A stretch of DNA of 64,000 bases. Origin: Protopterus annectens (Eukaryota > Chordata > Ceratodontiformes > Protopteridae). The DNA is taken from NCBI RefSeq assembly GCF_019279795.1, contig NC_056744.1, positions 905,861,079 through 905,925,078 of the forward strand, in the 5' to 3' direction. The notes beneath the pieces were generated by a model, which did not search any database, was not told the origin of the DNA, and saw nothing but the letters and a program-made list of their open reading frames with translations. The position numbers were made by a program, and so were the translations under genes. Below are positions 1 through 11,070 of this stretch, one piece after another; position 1 is the stretch's first letter; every line of letters begins with the position of its first letter.

Positions 1-1840
1 AGGCAGCATGTTGCAGTCATCTCATATCAGCTTCTAGTTTTCATTAAGGATGGCATCTTAGGAGTAGCAGAGGGTGACAGATAACAGAAAAATGACTCTG
101 CTCTTCTAAAATTGAGAGAAGTCCTTTCTGAACCAAACTCTGAATTCGGGACAGAACATAACACTTCATATTCAGCCATTCCTGGCAAAAGACAAAAGAC
201 CACAGGATCCAAGTTCGACCCTTCCTGTTCTTCATAGAACTGAATATGGCCACAATTTTCTTGGTTCTGTTTGCATGCCAGAGGATGTAGGTATTGCATA
301 AAATTATAAGGTATCAGTGGCTGAAGAGCTTCCATGCCCTTATGAATCACCTTTTGAGGATCAGACAGTTATCATTAGGCTTTAGAGTGGTGGATGGGTT
401 GGTTCCCTTCAGTCTCGGTACACATTTTCCCATCCTGCTGCCAAATCCATCCCTGATCCTATCATCAGATGAGCAAAGTAGGGACCTCACTTCAGCTTCT
501 CCATGATCTAGGGAGCATGGACTTCCCTCAAGAGAGAACTACATCATAGCCATCTGGTGCTTTGGTCAGTGTTTCTTGCCTTTGAAGTTTTTGGAACAGG
601 AGGTGCAATTGAAGCTTATTCTGCTCATTTTAGACAACATATCTGTGATACAATACCTAGAGGTGCACCTTACCCCCACCCCTACTGTCTGTACAGAGAG
701 TTTACTATGTGTACCATTGTGCCATAGGTAGAAGTATCATGCTCAGACTCTCATATTCGAAGAGAATTGAGTTGGCTTGCAAAGTCTGTGAGCCAGACTT
801 TCATTCATTTCTTGGAGATGATGATCCTAAGTCTGTCTGCTCAAGCTTTTTCTGTATTGGAGCATGCCAAAGAGTGACCTCTTTACTAAACGTAAGAAAG
901 CAGTCGTCCCTTCTCCCGTCTGTTCTTGGATTGTTAGAGCTAGGAGAGGTTAATGATAGATACATTCTGTCTACAGTGGAAGTAATCTGTATGCCTTTTC
1001 ACCATTCTGTTAGAGTTCTTTCGTATTTGGCTGATGCTAGCTGTGAAGTGTTTAGTTTCAGGTTTTCCTATCCCAGAAAGTGCAGGAAACTGTCTCAGTA
1101 CCAAGAAAGAGAAGTGTCCTTGTTTGGGGCAACAGTCAGGCCTTGTGTGCTTGTTTAGATTTATGGCTGCTACTGGACCTTCCTGCAAGGATCTCTGAGG
1201 TGGTCTAACTACCATGGGCCTTCCAGTCATCAGACTTATTCTGCTGAGTGGTAACGGTTTTCCGTCTGGACCAGCTCTGATGATCCCGAGAGAAAGAGAG
1301 AGAGATGCTTATTACTCACCTACAGTCCTTGGGAGTTTAGATGCTTCTTAATGGATTTTTCTATTCAAGTCAGGCAAGCATTTATAAATGTTGTTTACCT
1401 TAATGGAAGATCTGTATTGCTTGTTTCATCTGAGTTAACCTTAAGAAAAAAGGCTGGAAAGAGTTGGACAGTTCTGTATCCAAAGCTGTCACAGGCTACC
1501 TTGGCCCCTTCTGTTAGCCAAAATACTGTGTGAATAAGGAGCCTTCACCATACCTCTGTAGGATTCCATTAAGATTGTCCCCTTCCATTATCCAAGGTAC
1601 TTTGTGAACTAGGAGCCTGCTGTAGATCTCTGTAAGATTGCTGTAAGATGGAACAGCAACTAAGAATTTAATACTACCAGAGTGTAACATTGCAATGTAA
1701 CAGTCACTAAAATTTCCTAGGCACCATGCAAACTGTAGCAGGAGGTGGGGGTTGTAGTAATGTGGATGGAACTGTTAGTACAGATGTATCATAATTGTAA
1801 GTATGTGCTTTTGTGTCTGATGCTAGGAGTTTCATACACA
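1..1840. other. Old non-coding sequence downstream of the DIRS-like element
   Basis: I find no reading frame with a recognisable domain here. By position it lies 3' of the DIRS-like recombinase fragment on the minus strand, so part of it may be the decayed catalytic half of that recombinase. I could not identify the Arg...His-x-x-Arg...Tyr residues and do not claim it. Confidence 0.3.
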
Positions 1841-1849
1841 TTACCTTAA

Positions 1850-2120
1850 GGACCAAATACCAAAGTTTATTATCCTTCTTGGTGGTCCTCTTGAAAACAT
1901 TCCCCTAATCACAGTGGCACTGAGGAATGACCCAGATCTAGAGATCACATCCAGCTTGTAGTTTCTTGCAAAAGGATTTAAAGGTATCCATGTAGCATAA
2001 GTAGTTGTTAGTGCATGTATTCCTAAATAAAGCTTTAGGATGCCATAGTTCCAGTAGATGAGCAAAAATGAATTGTTTTTGGTAATAAAATCAAATGCAG
2101 TCAGAGAGACACTTTTTTGC
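1850..2120 (-). pseudogene. DIRS-like tyrosine recombinase, N-terminal fragment
   Basis: A 93-codon open stretch on the minus strand reads like the core-binding (SAM-like) part of a DIRS/Ngaro tyrosine recombinase. It has a 'TTTYATWIPLNPFARNYKLDV' type segment followed by a 'VIRGMFSRGPPRR' type segment, the usual spacing of the helix pair that precedes 'PIT..LL..L' in that family. The recombinase would integrate circular cDNA without an aspartate integrase. It lies 3' of RT and RNase H fragments on the same strand, which is the DIRS order RT-RH-YR. I did not find the catalytic half. The assignment is from motif resemblance and position, so it is moderate only. Confidence 0.45.
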
Positions 2121-2779
2121 ATAGTCCGCTTGGAATATTTTCACCCAGTTTCTTCCTGGAAAATAAAAATTTGTATTTTTCATATTGTCTTTCTACTTTC
2201 AGGGGAGAATCTCAGCTTGCCCATCTCTACAATGTAGTAAGTGCTCACCAATGTTGGAGTACCAAGGCAGGCATAACAGAAAGATGCCCCCAAAATGTTT
2301 TGTAGACTTTGAGAGGCCAAAGACAATTTGCATCTTTATGAAAGTGAGAAATAGCAACCAGGGGAACCTTCACAGAAGGATGTTTCAAACTTGAATCAAA
2401 TATTTGTGATAAATGAGCTAGGCTATCGGGAACAAGAGCAGTAAATGGAGCTGTACCCCTGGACTTGGCCTCAGACAGAAATACAATTCTGTTTACTTCT
2501 GTAAGTCTTCCAAGTGTTAGCTCGCTGAGCAGAAGTTAATATCTGGACCAGAATTTGTGGGTGCACAAGGTCCTTTGCCAAGTGATTATCCAAAGAGAGA
2601 GAGACAGAGAGAGCGAGATAGAGAGTGAAGGCCCAGTGAGGCTCATTGGGTGGGTGTGGCAAAAGGGTTCTGAAGGTTCTCTGGCACAGAGTTTATGAAG
2701 TTGTAGTACATGGTTTTGCTTTCTGTAGAAGTATGTGGCTTAGAGGAAATGGAGGAAAAAGTGTGAAGACATTCTGGTG

Positions 2780-3290
2780 ATCATTCCTGAATAAGTGCAT
2801 CTCTAAGTGAAAATAAATTTTTGCATTTGAAGTTTGTTGAAACAACCTTTATCACATGGAGTGAATCGGAGACCACTTGTGCAGATTTAATGTGCATTGA
2901 CCGAGCTAATCCGCCAGAGAGTTGGCGTTGACTGGGATATGATTGGCCACCAGAAGGCAAGTCAAAGTTATAACCCATTCCCAAGCTCTTGTGGCCTTCT
3001 GACAAAGAGAATAGAAGTCCGTTCCTCCTTGCTAGTTGATGTACGTACCACTGCCATGTCATAATGGATCTTGTTGATAAATCATGCCACACCCATATTG
3101 TTAATGTAGATGGCAACCAGTGCACTGAGGTGGAGGAAGATGTGAAATACTGGCAAACTGAGGGGGACTGCCCTTATTTCTAAAACATTTATTTGCAAAC
3201 TAGCCTCTTTTGTGACCACACACCTTTAATTGACTTTCCTTGAAAATGCCCCCACCAGGAAGTGCCCATGGTGACAGACTGGACTTGCAG
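2780..3290 (-). pseudogene. DIRS-like RNase H domain, decayed
   Basis: Reading the minus strand across frames gives an 'INVLEIRAV' segment, the highly typical start of the RNase H domain in DIRS and Ngaro pol ('hINvLElraV..aL'). It is followed by 'YINN' (cf. 'YINKqGG') and, further on, 'WQWYVHQ' and 'LARSMHIKSAQ' segments that match the end of the domain ('lW.W...h' and 'aD.LSR'). Stops and frame changes interrupt it. The domain would degrade the RNA strand during reverse transcription. It directly follows the RT fragment on the same strand. Confidence 0.55.
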
Positions 3291-3479
3291 TGCAACAGGT
3301 CAGCTGCTGATTGAACATTTGTGGGAGATTTGGACCCCATGTCTTTTCAAATAAACAAATTAATCACATTGAATCTTGTTCAGTATCCATTGAAAAAAAC
3401 ATATGGTAAGTGATGTTAAGAATCTGTTATATTGTAGCTATCATCAACCCCAGTGCTCTGAGGCAGGGGGAGGGCAGGA

Positions 3480-4360
3480 CATTCTGACTCTAAGTTGTAT
3501 GTGATGTTGTACTGCTTAGTGGCAAGTTCTTGTTGACAGGAAGAAAAGCTGTGCAAAAAGGGGTGTCCAAAGTGCTCCCTATAAATATGATTTTCTTTGT
3601 GGCTATTAACTTAGACTTTGCAGTGTTCAGTGTAGTTCCTAACTCCTGGAGCAAAGCTAGTAGTGGCTTTCTGGTTGTCATGCAACTGTGTACAGTTGGA
3701 ATAAGGAGTTAATTATCCAGATTTAGAACAGTCCTTGAATCTTGCAACCCCCTAGTTCACTGGATCCATGAACATATATTTGATGAACATCCTGGTGGCT
3801 TTGGTGAGGCAAAATAGCAATGTCTGCACCTAGTAATGATTGACTCCTCCTCAAAAATATGAAATATTCATGGATTATTGAGTGATTTTGATATGAAGTT
3901 TGTAATTTTGGAAAAGAAGAGGGTGCATCCAGTCCTCCTCCTCCTCCTTGCAATCTTGAAAGAATCAACTTTAACAGTGATTGTTCAAAGGGACATCTTT
4001 TGAATTCATTTATTTAAGCTTGTGAAATCAAGAATAGGCATGAGGACTTCTCATTTCCTTAATGCCCTTGAGAATCTCAGGTAAACATCCTGCTCTTTTA
4101 TGGTCAGGTGGAGCTCTTGGTTGGCATATTTCTTGCTGCAGCACATCTTTGATGGGGTGGACATCTTTAATTGGTGGAGACTGCAATGGGGATGGGATTT
4201 ATTAGCGTATGGATTTGATTTCCTTTATCTTTTTGCCCCATGTGATTGTTTGTGAGGGTAAAAGTAGGGAGAAATGTCCCCCAACTGTCTGAAGAGCAGG
4301 ACAGCTGGATCTTAGCAAGTAGGCTTTTGGCGCCCAGATTGGAAACTGCCATAACTGTGA
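3480..4360 (-). pseudogene. DIRS-like reverse transcriptase, decayed
   Basis: The clearest part is at 3,490-3,681 (minus), reading 'LLQELGTTLNTAKSKLI' then 'IIFIGSTLDT' and 'AFLPVNK'. This matches the stretch after the catalytic YLDD box in DIRS-type RTs ('l..LG..ln..KS.l.ps..i.FlG..iDt....a.Lp..k'). Upstream, near 4,330, an 'LGAKSLLAKIQL' segment resembles 'lgpgallaKiDlksAFR', the motif A region, but its aspartate is not kept. Several stops separate the pieces. The copy is dead, old, and ordered with the RNase H and recombinase fragments downstream. Confidence 0.55.
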
Positions 4361-4499
4361 TTGCTTCACCAATTAGTTATTTTTGGATGGACAGCTGTTT
4401 AGCACGTTACCTTGTCCACATCAATCGCATCCATAGCTTCTGTTATTGTATTGCTCTTGGCCAAGCTGAAACCAGTTGATGCGGGCTCTGCAGCATTCA

Positions 4500-7492
4500 G
4501 GAGAAAACTGCTGTGGAACTGTGAAATTCACTGCAATAACAGTTAGGGTTTTTTTTGTTTCTTAAGTTTGACTTTCACAGTTTGGCTGAACATAAGGTCC
4601 AGTCAAATGAGGCATTAATAAACTTGGCTCATTATACCAAGCACCCTAGCCAATTTATTAGGTGAATGGGCAGCTGGACATTGTGTTGCTGGAGCTTTCT
4701 TAAATACAGCTGCAGCAACTATTTAACCAACTTTAGGAGTCTGTGACCAGAATATTCTGTTATTAGGAGGCCAAGACATCTTGTCGGGCCTTTTCAGAAT
4801 GGAAGCCACCATGTCAGGGTTTTACCATACAGATTTTACCACAAGTCAGATTATCTTGTCAGTGAGGGAGGTACTATCCTGAAGAGTCTTGGGAATCAGA
4901 AAGCCTCTTTTAGGATGCATTCAGGTAGTGAATGGGGTTCTGAGGGCCATTCCGTGTCGGTTCTAATCACTTCCAAGATTTCTGGAAAACTTGGTGCCAT
5001 CAGGTGGGAATGGCAGGGGGATCTGTTTCCATGTCTTCATTGGTAAATGGGGTCAGGAACTGTTGAGGTGAGTCTTTATGCTTTCTTTTGCATGAGGGTG
5101 AAATCTGTTTCAACATTTTCATTAGTGTATGGACCCAGGAAAACTCGAGGTGAGTCTGCATGGTTTCTCTAGGGTTAATCTAGATGGAGCATCCTGATGA
5201 AGGTTATTAATCCCTCTGCTTTGTAAAGTGGAAGGTGAATGACCAAGATAGTAAACACATGTGAGACCTAGGTCAGTGGAATTGACCCCGGTGATCAGTG
5301 TCAAAGTAAGTCAGGCTTAAGCCTGGGTCAGAGACTCCAAATATGTTGGCAAAAGATGAAACTGGACAACAGTATAAACAGAACATTTGACCTGAAGGTT
5401 GACATTAAGAGAATTGAATTTGAATGTTGAAAGACCAACCTCATGAACTGAATGGTTGGCCCTGAAGGGAATCAAAACCACGTAGACTATGAGAGATTTG
5501 TCCTTAGCTTTGACTTCCAAGGCACCTGCATTTTTTGGCCCAATATAGACAGCATCATCATTCCTGGAAGGAGGGATTGGCATCAAGAGATACAGTTGTG
5601 ATACCTAGATAGTAGTCGGTGTCAGAGCTGCCAACATCAATATGAATAGCAGTTGTCCCAGCAGTTCTCATCAGAATCAGAGCCCCAGTTGGGCGTACTG
5701 AGGAAAACCAACAGCACAGAGCAGCAAAATTAGGCAGAAGTTTACTTTGGTAGCCTCAGTGATTTTTTTTTTGGGGGGGGGGTGGCTGGAACCACATGTT
5801 TTAAATCTGCTTGAAAGCCTGCTGCTACATTTTGATGTCCCGCTCAAGAGAAACTGACATGTGAGATATAGTGGGTTCAAAGGCAGCTAACGAGATGCTC
5901 CCTGGGACAATACTAGCAGGATACTCCTCAAGACTCAACTAGAACTGTTGCTTCAGCTAGTCAAGTTTGAAAGTAGTCACAGGTATGTGTTTCTGTGGGG
6001 CTGGACCTGAGAGAGAATTCCCATCTACCCGAGTGGCTTTTCTCTTTGAATCCATACTTTCTGGACGCTCAAATGCTTGGATGAATACCTGGGTGGAGAA
6101 CCTAGAAACAGAGCAATCCTGCATTGCAGTGGCACACTAATTTCTCAAGGTCAAGCCTGTTCCTCCTGTCCTTGAATGTAGATAGCTTGCAGCCAGAACA
6201 TATATTACACTACTCTTTAAAATGTTGCTCATCTAAGCACTTGGCACATTAAGAGTACTTTATCTGGAAAGGGATTATTCCCACACTTGAATATCTTGCA
6301 CTTAGTAGAGTCTTTCTTGTCCATGTTAAAAAATATTAAAAAGGGACCCCCTGAAAAACAGATAAATCTAGTTCAAACTAGCTTTTCTGGCACTGAAAAG
6401 CAGAGAAAGTAAATATGTACAAGCACAGCAATAACAGCTTAGCCCTACAAAATTACCTGGAGGGGCCAAGAACCCTAACAGACCTAACTCTGACAGAAAA
6501 ATATGGAATGGCCTGACCTCAAACTGGTAGAAGTACATGTCAGGAGTGATAAATTATCAATGAGAGGCTATGACAAAAGACAAAAAAAAAAAAAAGACAG
6601 GAAGTTAACTTGGTACCCAGAGGCCATTTTAAAAAATGCAGTCATCTTTCACACAAACAAAGAGATCAGAAGAAGGATTCTTGATCACAGAGCATTCTGA
6701 GGAAGGGGTGGGGCCAAATTAGCCCACAAAAGTTTTTGAGTGATGGACTGAGTCCTACTGAGTTTACCTTAGCCCTGAAGTTAATGCAAATGAAACTCCA
6801 AATATCAGGTAATTCTGCTATTTATTTTTTTTTCTTGCATATTGTCCTTGCTCTGTGGATGAGGCTCAATCTTAGAGGCACAGTTTCTTATGTGGGGGCT
6901 GAAAGAAAAAGAATGTTTTCTAGATTGATGGCAGAAGAGGAAATCCCAAAGATAACCACTTTAGAAAGCAAGATCTCCTTGCCAATCTTTTGGTGTGATG
7001 AGTATATATAGCTGTAATTTATCTTGCATTTAAAAAAGGAAGAGGAGATTGTCATCCAATGGGTACTTGCATGATCCTCTGTCTGGCTTTTGGATTCCTA
7101 AAATTGTACATATGTTATGACTAAACTGATTTTTTATCCTTTTAACATGCCCCCTCCTGACCAGCTGCTTTGCTTCCTCTTCTTTCACTCGACTTCTGTA
7201 TCCTGGTACTGCCCCCCCCCCAGATGGGACCATCTGAATGGAAGATGAGAGTGAGTGCAGTTGGCTACTTGCATACTTCCTAATTGAGACTGCCCAGGCA
7301 GGGTGGGAACAGGGAAGTAGAAAGTGATGTGGGAGTCTGAGAACAGCTGGAAACTGGCAGTATCATATGTACTGTAATTCCTATCAGAGCTTTTTCCCCA
7401 AGGCGTTACTTCTGTTTGTCACACCATACTCTAAGGCTGGGTGGAGAATGAGGCGTGGTTTCTAAGGATATGCCTACACTAGCCCCCTGTGG
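4500..7492. other. Repeat-derived DNA without an identifiable gene, up to the assembly gap
   Basis: Position suggests that the 5' (gag-side) part of the DIRS-like element lies here. A minus-strand 89-codon ORF at 5,317-5,586 has weak resemblance to the ORF at 63,347-63,592 (see findings). Short homopolymers occur at 5,769-5,781 (T then G) and 6,583-6,595 (A). Nothing else could be assigned. The end of the stretch shows no retroviral pol sequence although the retrovirus on the other side of the gap runs towards it. Confidence 0.3.
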
Positions 7493-7992
7493 NNNNNNNN
7501 NNNNNNNNNNNNNNNNNNNNNNNNNNNNNNNNNNNNNNNNNNNNNNNNNNNNNNNNNNNNNNNNNNNNNNNNNNNNNNNNNNNNNNNNNNNNNNNNNNNN
7601 NNNNNNNNNNNNNNNNNNNNNNNNNNNNNNNNNNNNNNNNNNNNNNNNNNNNNNNNNNNNNNNNNNNNNNNNNNNNNNNNNNNNNNNNNNNNNNNNNNNN
7701 NNNNNNNNNNNNNNNNNNNNNNNNNNNNNNNNNNNNNNNNNNNNNNNNNNNNNNNNNNNNNNNNNNNNNNNNNNNNNNNNNNNNNNNNNNNNNNNNNNNN
7801 NNNNNNNNNNNNNNNNNNNNNNNNNNNNNNNNNNNNNNNNNNNNNNNNNNNNNNNNNNNNNNNNNNNNNNNNNNNNNNNNNNNNNNNNNNNNNNNNNNNN
7901 NNNNNNNNNNNNNNNNNNNNNNNNNNNNNNNNNNNNNNNNNNNNNNNNNNNNNNNNNNNNNNNNNNNNNNNNNNNNNNNNNNNNNNNNNNNN
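7493..7992. other. Assembly gap, exactly 500 N
   Basis: The run of N is exactly 500 bases, the usual placeholder for a gap of unknown size. It interrupts the endogenous retrovirus just after the start of its reverse transcriptase, so most of pol, any env and the 3' LTR are not visible. Confidence 0.99.
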
Positions 7993-8167
7993 TTTAAGGG
8001 GAATTAAAGGTTTTTTGTTTTTTTTTTTCCTGTTCCGCATCCTTGCTCAAAGGATATTGTCTTTTCCTTGGTCTAAAGGCTGATTTTGGTGTAATAACTA
8101 CTGGCCCTGCTGTTCGAATAAGTCCTACATCTGATTTTCCTGTTGACCAAAGAACATTTGGTATTTC
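7993..8167 (-). pseudogene. pol: Retroviral pol: start of reverse transcriptase, cut by the gap
   Basis: On the minus strand from 8,167 the frame reads 'VLWSTGKSDVGLI', then 'PVVITPKSAFRPRKRQYPLSK'-type residues. This is the conserved opening of gammaretrovirus-like RT, where the template-grip region begins with a KQYPL box. The frame is the same as that of the protease upstream (offset divisible by three), as expected for a pro-pol polyprotein. After the YPLSK box the sequence runs into an A/K-rich stretch and the gap, so no catalytic YVDD box is visible. Confidence 0.8.
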
Positions 8168-8434
8168 ACTCAAAGCTTTTTCTTCTTTCTTCTATCAAGA
8201 ACGCCAGTCAGCTGTCTTCACTCTGTTGTAAGTGTACAGCTGGGCGTGCTATTAACCAATTCAGTTTCTGTTTCTGTACTCCTAAGTCCGATAATTCTGA
8301 GTCAGTTAGTCTCTCCCATCCTGTCACTTTGTCACCCAAGTCTACCCACCTAACATTCTTGTTTTTGGTTAGGCTAACGTGTGGTAGTTTATTGGATTTG
8401 TACAATTCCAAAAACTCCTGAGGTAACGAACAGC

Positions 8435-8674
8435 TCACCACACTGTTGCCCTCAGTGTCCCAGTATAGGTCCGTAGTATCAGTCTATTTGCAGGATTCCT
8501 GAACAACTTTTGTTCGTATTCTTTATCAGGTCCTGGTGTGCTACAATAATATAGGGTACAATGTAATAAATGCTGCTGGTCAACATCGAGGAGAGGCACC
8601 TTGCTGGTGGCTACATTCATCAGTTCCTTGGTCACTGCCCTGGACCGGTTGTAACCAGATCCTGGCTGTACCAA
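8435..8674 (-). pseudogene. Protease-RT linker region of the retrovirus, broken
   Basis: A 79-codon stretch in the same frame as the protease (offset 444 bases) begins 'MVQPGSGYN'. It falls between the protease and the RT opening, where gamma/epsilon-like elements carry a poorly conserved linker. A stop separates it from the protease above. No motif was identified. Confidence 0.4.
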
Positions 8675-8833
8675 TAATAAGCCTCACCCTCCGACCATTA
8701 CAAAAGTATCAGTTTGTCTCTGTGCTCCATACCGCTCATGGTAGGGACTACTGCTATGCCAAAAGTTGCATAAGATCTCTTCCTAATAAGTTCATGGGGC
8801 ATTTGGCAGAAAGTACTATTTTACTTCTTTGGG

Positions 8834-9205
8834 TCATGCCGAGACGGGGTCAGTTATTGCTATATCATGGGAAAGTGGTTCCCTGTACAGCTGTCCGCTT
8901 GCTGCTTTCACTAATATGTAATCAGGTGACTCAGAATGTTCCGGTAACTTTGAAGGATGTATCAAAGTTCGTGATGCTCCTGAATCACACAGAAATTTGA
9001 CTTCTCTCCCTTCCACCAGAAGTGTAACTTCCGGTTTCGTGTCTGCTAAATAGAGCTCTAAGCTCAGTAATGCCAGATCTAAAACTTCACTTTCCCCAAC
9101 TTCTACATCCGGTTGCATGTCATTTGTTTCTTCTAAGGTATTTACATCATTCCCCTGCTCATTAGTCTCTCCTGGTGACTGCTGAGCAGCATAACTGTCA
9201 TATAG
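8834..9205 (-). pseudogene. pro: Retroviral aspartic protease
   Basis: The open frame starts directly after the gag UGA at 9,206-9,208 and runs about 124 codons. The active-site triad is present as 'FLCDSGASRTLI', the D-S/T-G-A loop of retropepsins, after a 'LLVEGREVK' flap-side strand. Retropepsins cleave the gag and pol polyproteins as homodimers. About 29 acidic and polar codons link nucleocapsid to protease. The frame closes before the 'LLG..GRD' C-terminal box that would be expected, so it is truncated or shifted. Expression would need readthrough of the UGA. Confidence 0.75.
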
Positions 9206-9208
9206 TCA
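9203..9208 (-). promoter_or_regulatory. gag/pro junction: in-frame UGA in UGA-CUA context
   Basis: On the minus strand gag ends GAT GAG GAT TGA CTA, and the codons after TGA stay open into the protease in the same frame. Gamma- and epsilonretroviruses make Gag-Pol by reading through one stop. UGA followed by CUA is a well-known leaky context in viral and cellular readthrough. Readthrough here is inferred, because a point mutation in an old copy could also make a stop. Confidence 0.55.
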
Positions 9209-9556
9209 ATCCTCATCTTCCTTATCCTTTTTTTCCGCAGGTGCCTTGCTCCTGCAATCCCTTGCCAAATGTCCCTTCTTACCGCAATTGAAGCACTCAC
9301 CTTTTTTCTTTCTGCTCTCATAAATTTCTGAGTTTCTGTCAGAGCGTTTGTTACCCTGAGTATTTTGCTTACCCTTTTTGGCTGCTTGTACTACAAAAAC
9401 TTCCGCACCGTCTTCAGCTGTGAAGACCTGCGTTTTTTTTTTTTTTTTACTGTTAAAATGTTTTTCGGCATGTCTAGCATATTCTAACAAGGCTTGAAGC
9501 CTACTTGTTCGGTGATCTATCATGTGCTTGATGAAGCTATTGATAGAACAATACAA
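9206..9556 (-). pseudogene. gag: Retroviral gag: nucleocapsid with one CCHC zinc knuckle
   Basis: This 116-codon stretch contains one perfect knuckle, C-F-N-C-G-K-K-G-H-L-A-R-D-C (C-x2-C-x4-H-x4-C), followed by a basic and then acidic tail. Before it are a helical 'LQALLEYARHAEKHF' segment typical of the capsid C-terminus and a K-rich linker. Nucleocapsid binds genomic RNA. A single knuckle is the gamma/epsilon arrangement. A poly-A tract within the linker (9,431-9,448 on the plus strand as T) may have expanded. The frame joins the protease across one UGA. Confidence 0.85.
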
Positions 9557-10376
9557 CCTTTCAAAAATGCATTCTTCAATTGTTGTTCATATGAGCTATC
9601 ATTCTTTTGATTTTCAGGAACAGGCATGCCACTATGGTTATTAAAACATTCTAATAATCTACCATAGTATGCATCCACTGTTTCATTGTCTTGTTGTACG
9701 CATTGATTAATGCAAGTCCAGTCTGCCCTAGGTTTCCATTTTCAGTAATGCGGTCTGTAAGACCCTTCAATCTAGTATCTAGTTCTGCGTCATTATGTGG
9801 GAGTGGCCTGTGTTATGCGTCACGGGCATTCCAGGCGCCACAAATCATGTGCCAGTCTGGACCTAAAATTTGTCTAACTACTCTCTACCTCTTCCCCATT
9901 TAAGTGGTAACTCAATCTCATACCCTGTAAATCCTGTAGAAATTTCTCAAAGTTAATTTTTGGATGGGGAATTCCTTCTGTAGCTTTTCGGATGTCTTCC
10001 GGTGTCCATGGTCTATACACTAAGAGAGTTGAGGCCTGGCCCTCCTGTCCTGCCTGTGGGTTTGGTACTTCTATTAATGGACAGATTTCCTCACTCTCAT
10101 CTAATAAACTTCCGCTTGGTTGAACATCTATAAGCGTTTGACATGTTCGGGATCTAGTCCCGATAGGTTCTCTTACAAATGGTTGTCTTAATATCCCTGT
10201 TGTCTCTGGGTAACGTGGGGGTTCAGCCCGCCTCCCGCTTCATATTCTGAGTAAGGCATCGGTGGGCGTGGTAGGGAGGGACCGATGCTACTATTATGTT
10301 ATTATCCTCTTTGTCTAAAAATAATGCCTTTGCATTTTTATTTTTCTGTTCCCTTCGGTTCGCTTCCTCAATCCAC
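9557..10376 (-). pseudogene. gag: Retroviral gag: capsid region, frameshifted
   Basis: Minus-strand translation gives interrupted capsid-like pieces, including 'LGPDWHMICGAWNARDA' and 'HNDAELDTRLKGLTDRITENG' segments, broken by stops in every frame. Position between the matrix-like start and the zinc knuckle supports capsid identity. I could not identify a complete major homology region. This part is clearly decayed. Confidence 0.55.
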
Positions 10377-10595
10377 CTATGTGCTTGAGGAACACCCAAC
10401 TGTCGTTGTTTTTTGCCTGACCTTCTCGTCAGATTTTAACTGTCTCAAAAGTTTTACTAATGACATTTTATCCAATTTACCATCAAAGTCATACTTGTTA
10501 ACCCATTTTGCAAAATATCTCACATTATCTGCTCTCTGTAATTGCATATATTTTGCATCTTCTGTTAGGGTCACGTGACCCTTTAGTGCATTCAT
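10377..10595 (-). pseudogene. gag: Retroviral gag: matrix-like N-terminus
   Basis: The 72-codon ORF begins 'MNALKGHVTLTEDAKYMQLQRADNVRYFAKW' and continues with a 'KLDKMSLVKLLRQLK' helix. Length, charge and helix pattern suit a retroviral matrix start. No myristoylation glycine follows the Met, so either the start is slightly upstream or the copy is altered. It ends in a frameshift or stop before the capsid region. Confidence 0.5.
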
Positions 10596-11049
10596 TTCCC
10601 ATGTCTCTGAAAGAGAAAAAAGAAGAGAGAGAGAGAAAAAAAAACAGAACTGTTACGTAACCTTTTCTCTTGTACCACGTGGTATCTTATTCCCCGTATT
10701 CACAGTAGTGTCTAGAATGACTGTTTACTTTGCTTTGTTTTATTTCCTGATCTATGACTCAAGGTACAATACTTCGACTACTTCTCTCCCTGCTATCACA
10801 AACCTTAGCAATAGCACAGTGTAACCTGGTCCCTGATCTAAAACAAAAACAAAGAGAGGAATTCTGCTTACCCGAGCCTCCTGCTTATGTTTGATATGCT
10901 TTTTAGGACCCAGTTTTCCGCTTTTCGGCCACAGATCAGACAAGTGGACAGCCTCTTTGGGCACGACAATTCAGTCGGAGGTCTTTCCTTCTTCTGCGCA
11001 GATTTCGGTACCACCTATATATTCTGACCTGTAGCTTACCAAGGGAATT

Positions 11050-11067
11050 CCGGCACGATTAGGACCA
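11050..11067 (-). promoter_or_regulatory. Candidate tRNA primer-binding site
   Basis: Eighteen bases on the minus strand start with TGG, three bases after the CA that would end the 5' LTR at 11,071. A PBS starting TGG pairs with the CCA end of a tRNA. I could not match the remaining bases with confidence to a standard vertebrate tRNA; the nearest by eye is tRNA-Tyr, with an indel. Confidence 0.45.
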
Positions 11068-11070
11068 AGA

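Noticed and set aside
7455..8040. ORFs of about 170-190 codons across the gap
   Set aside because: They consist almost only of N; there is no sequence to translate.
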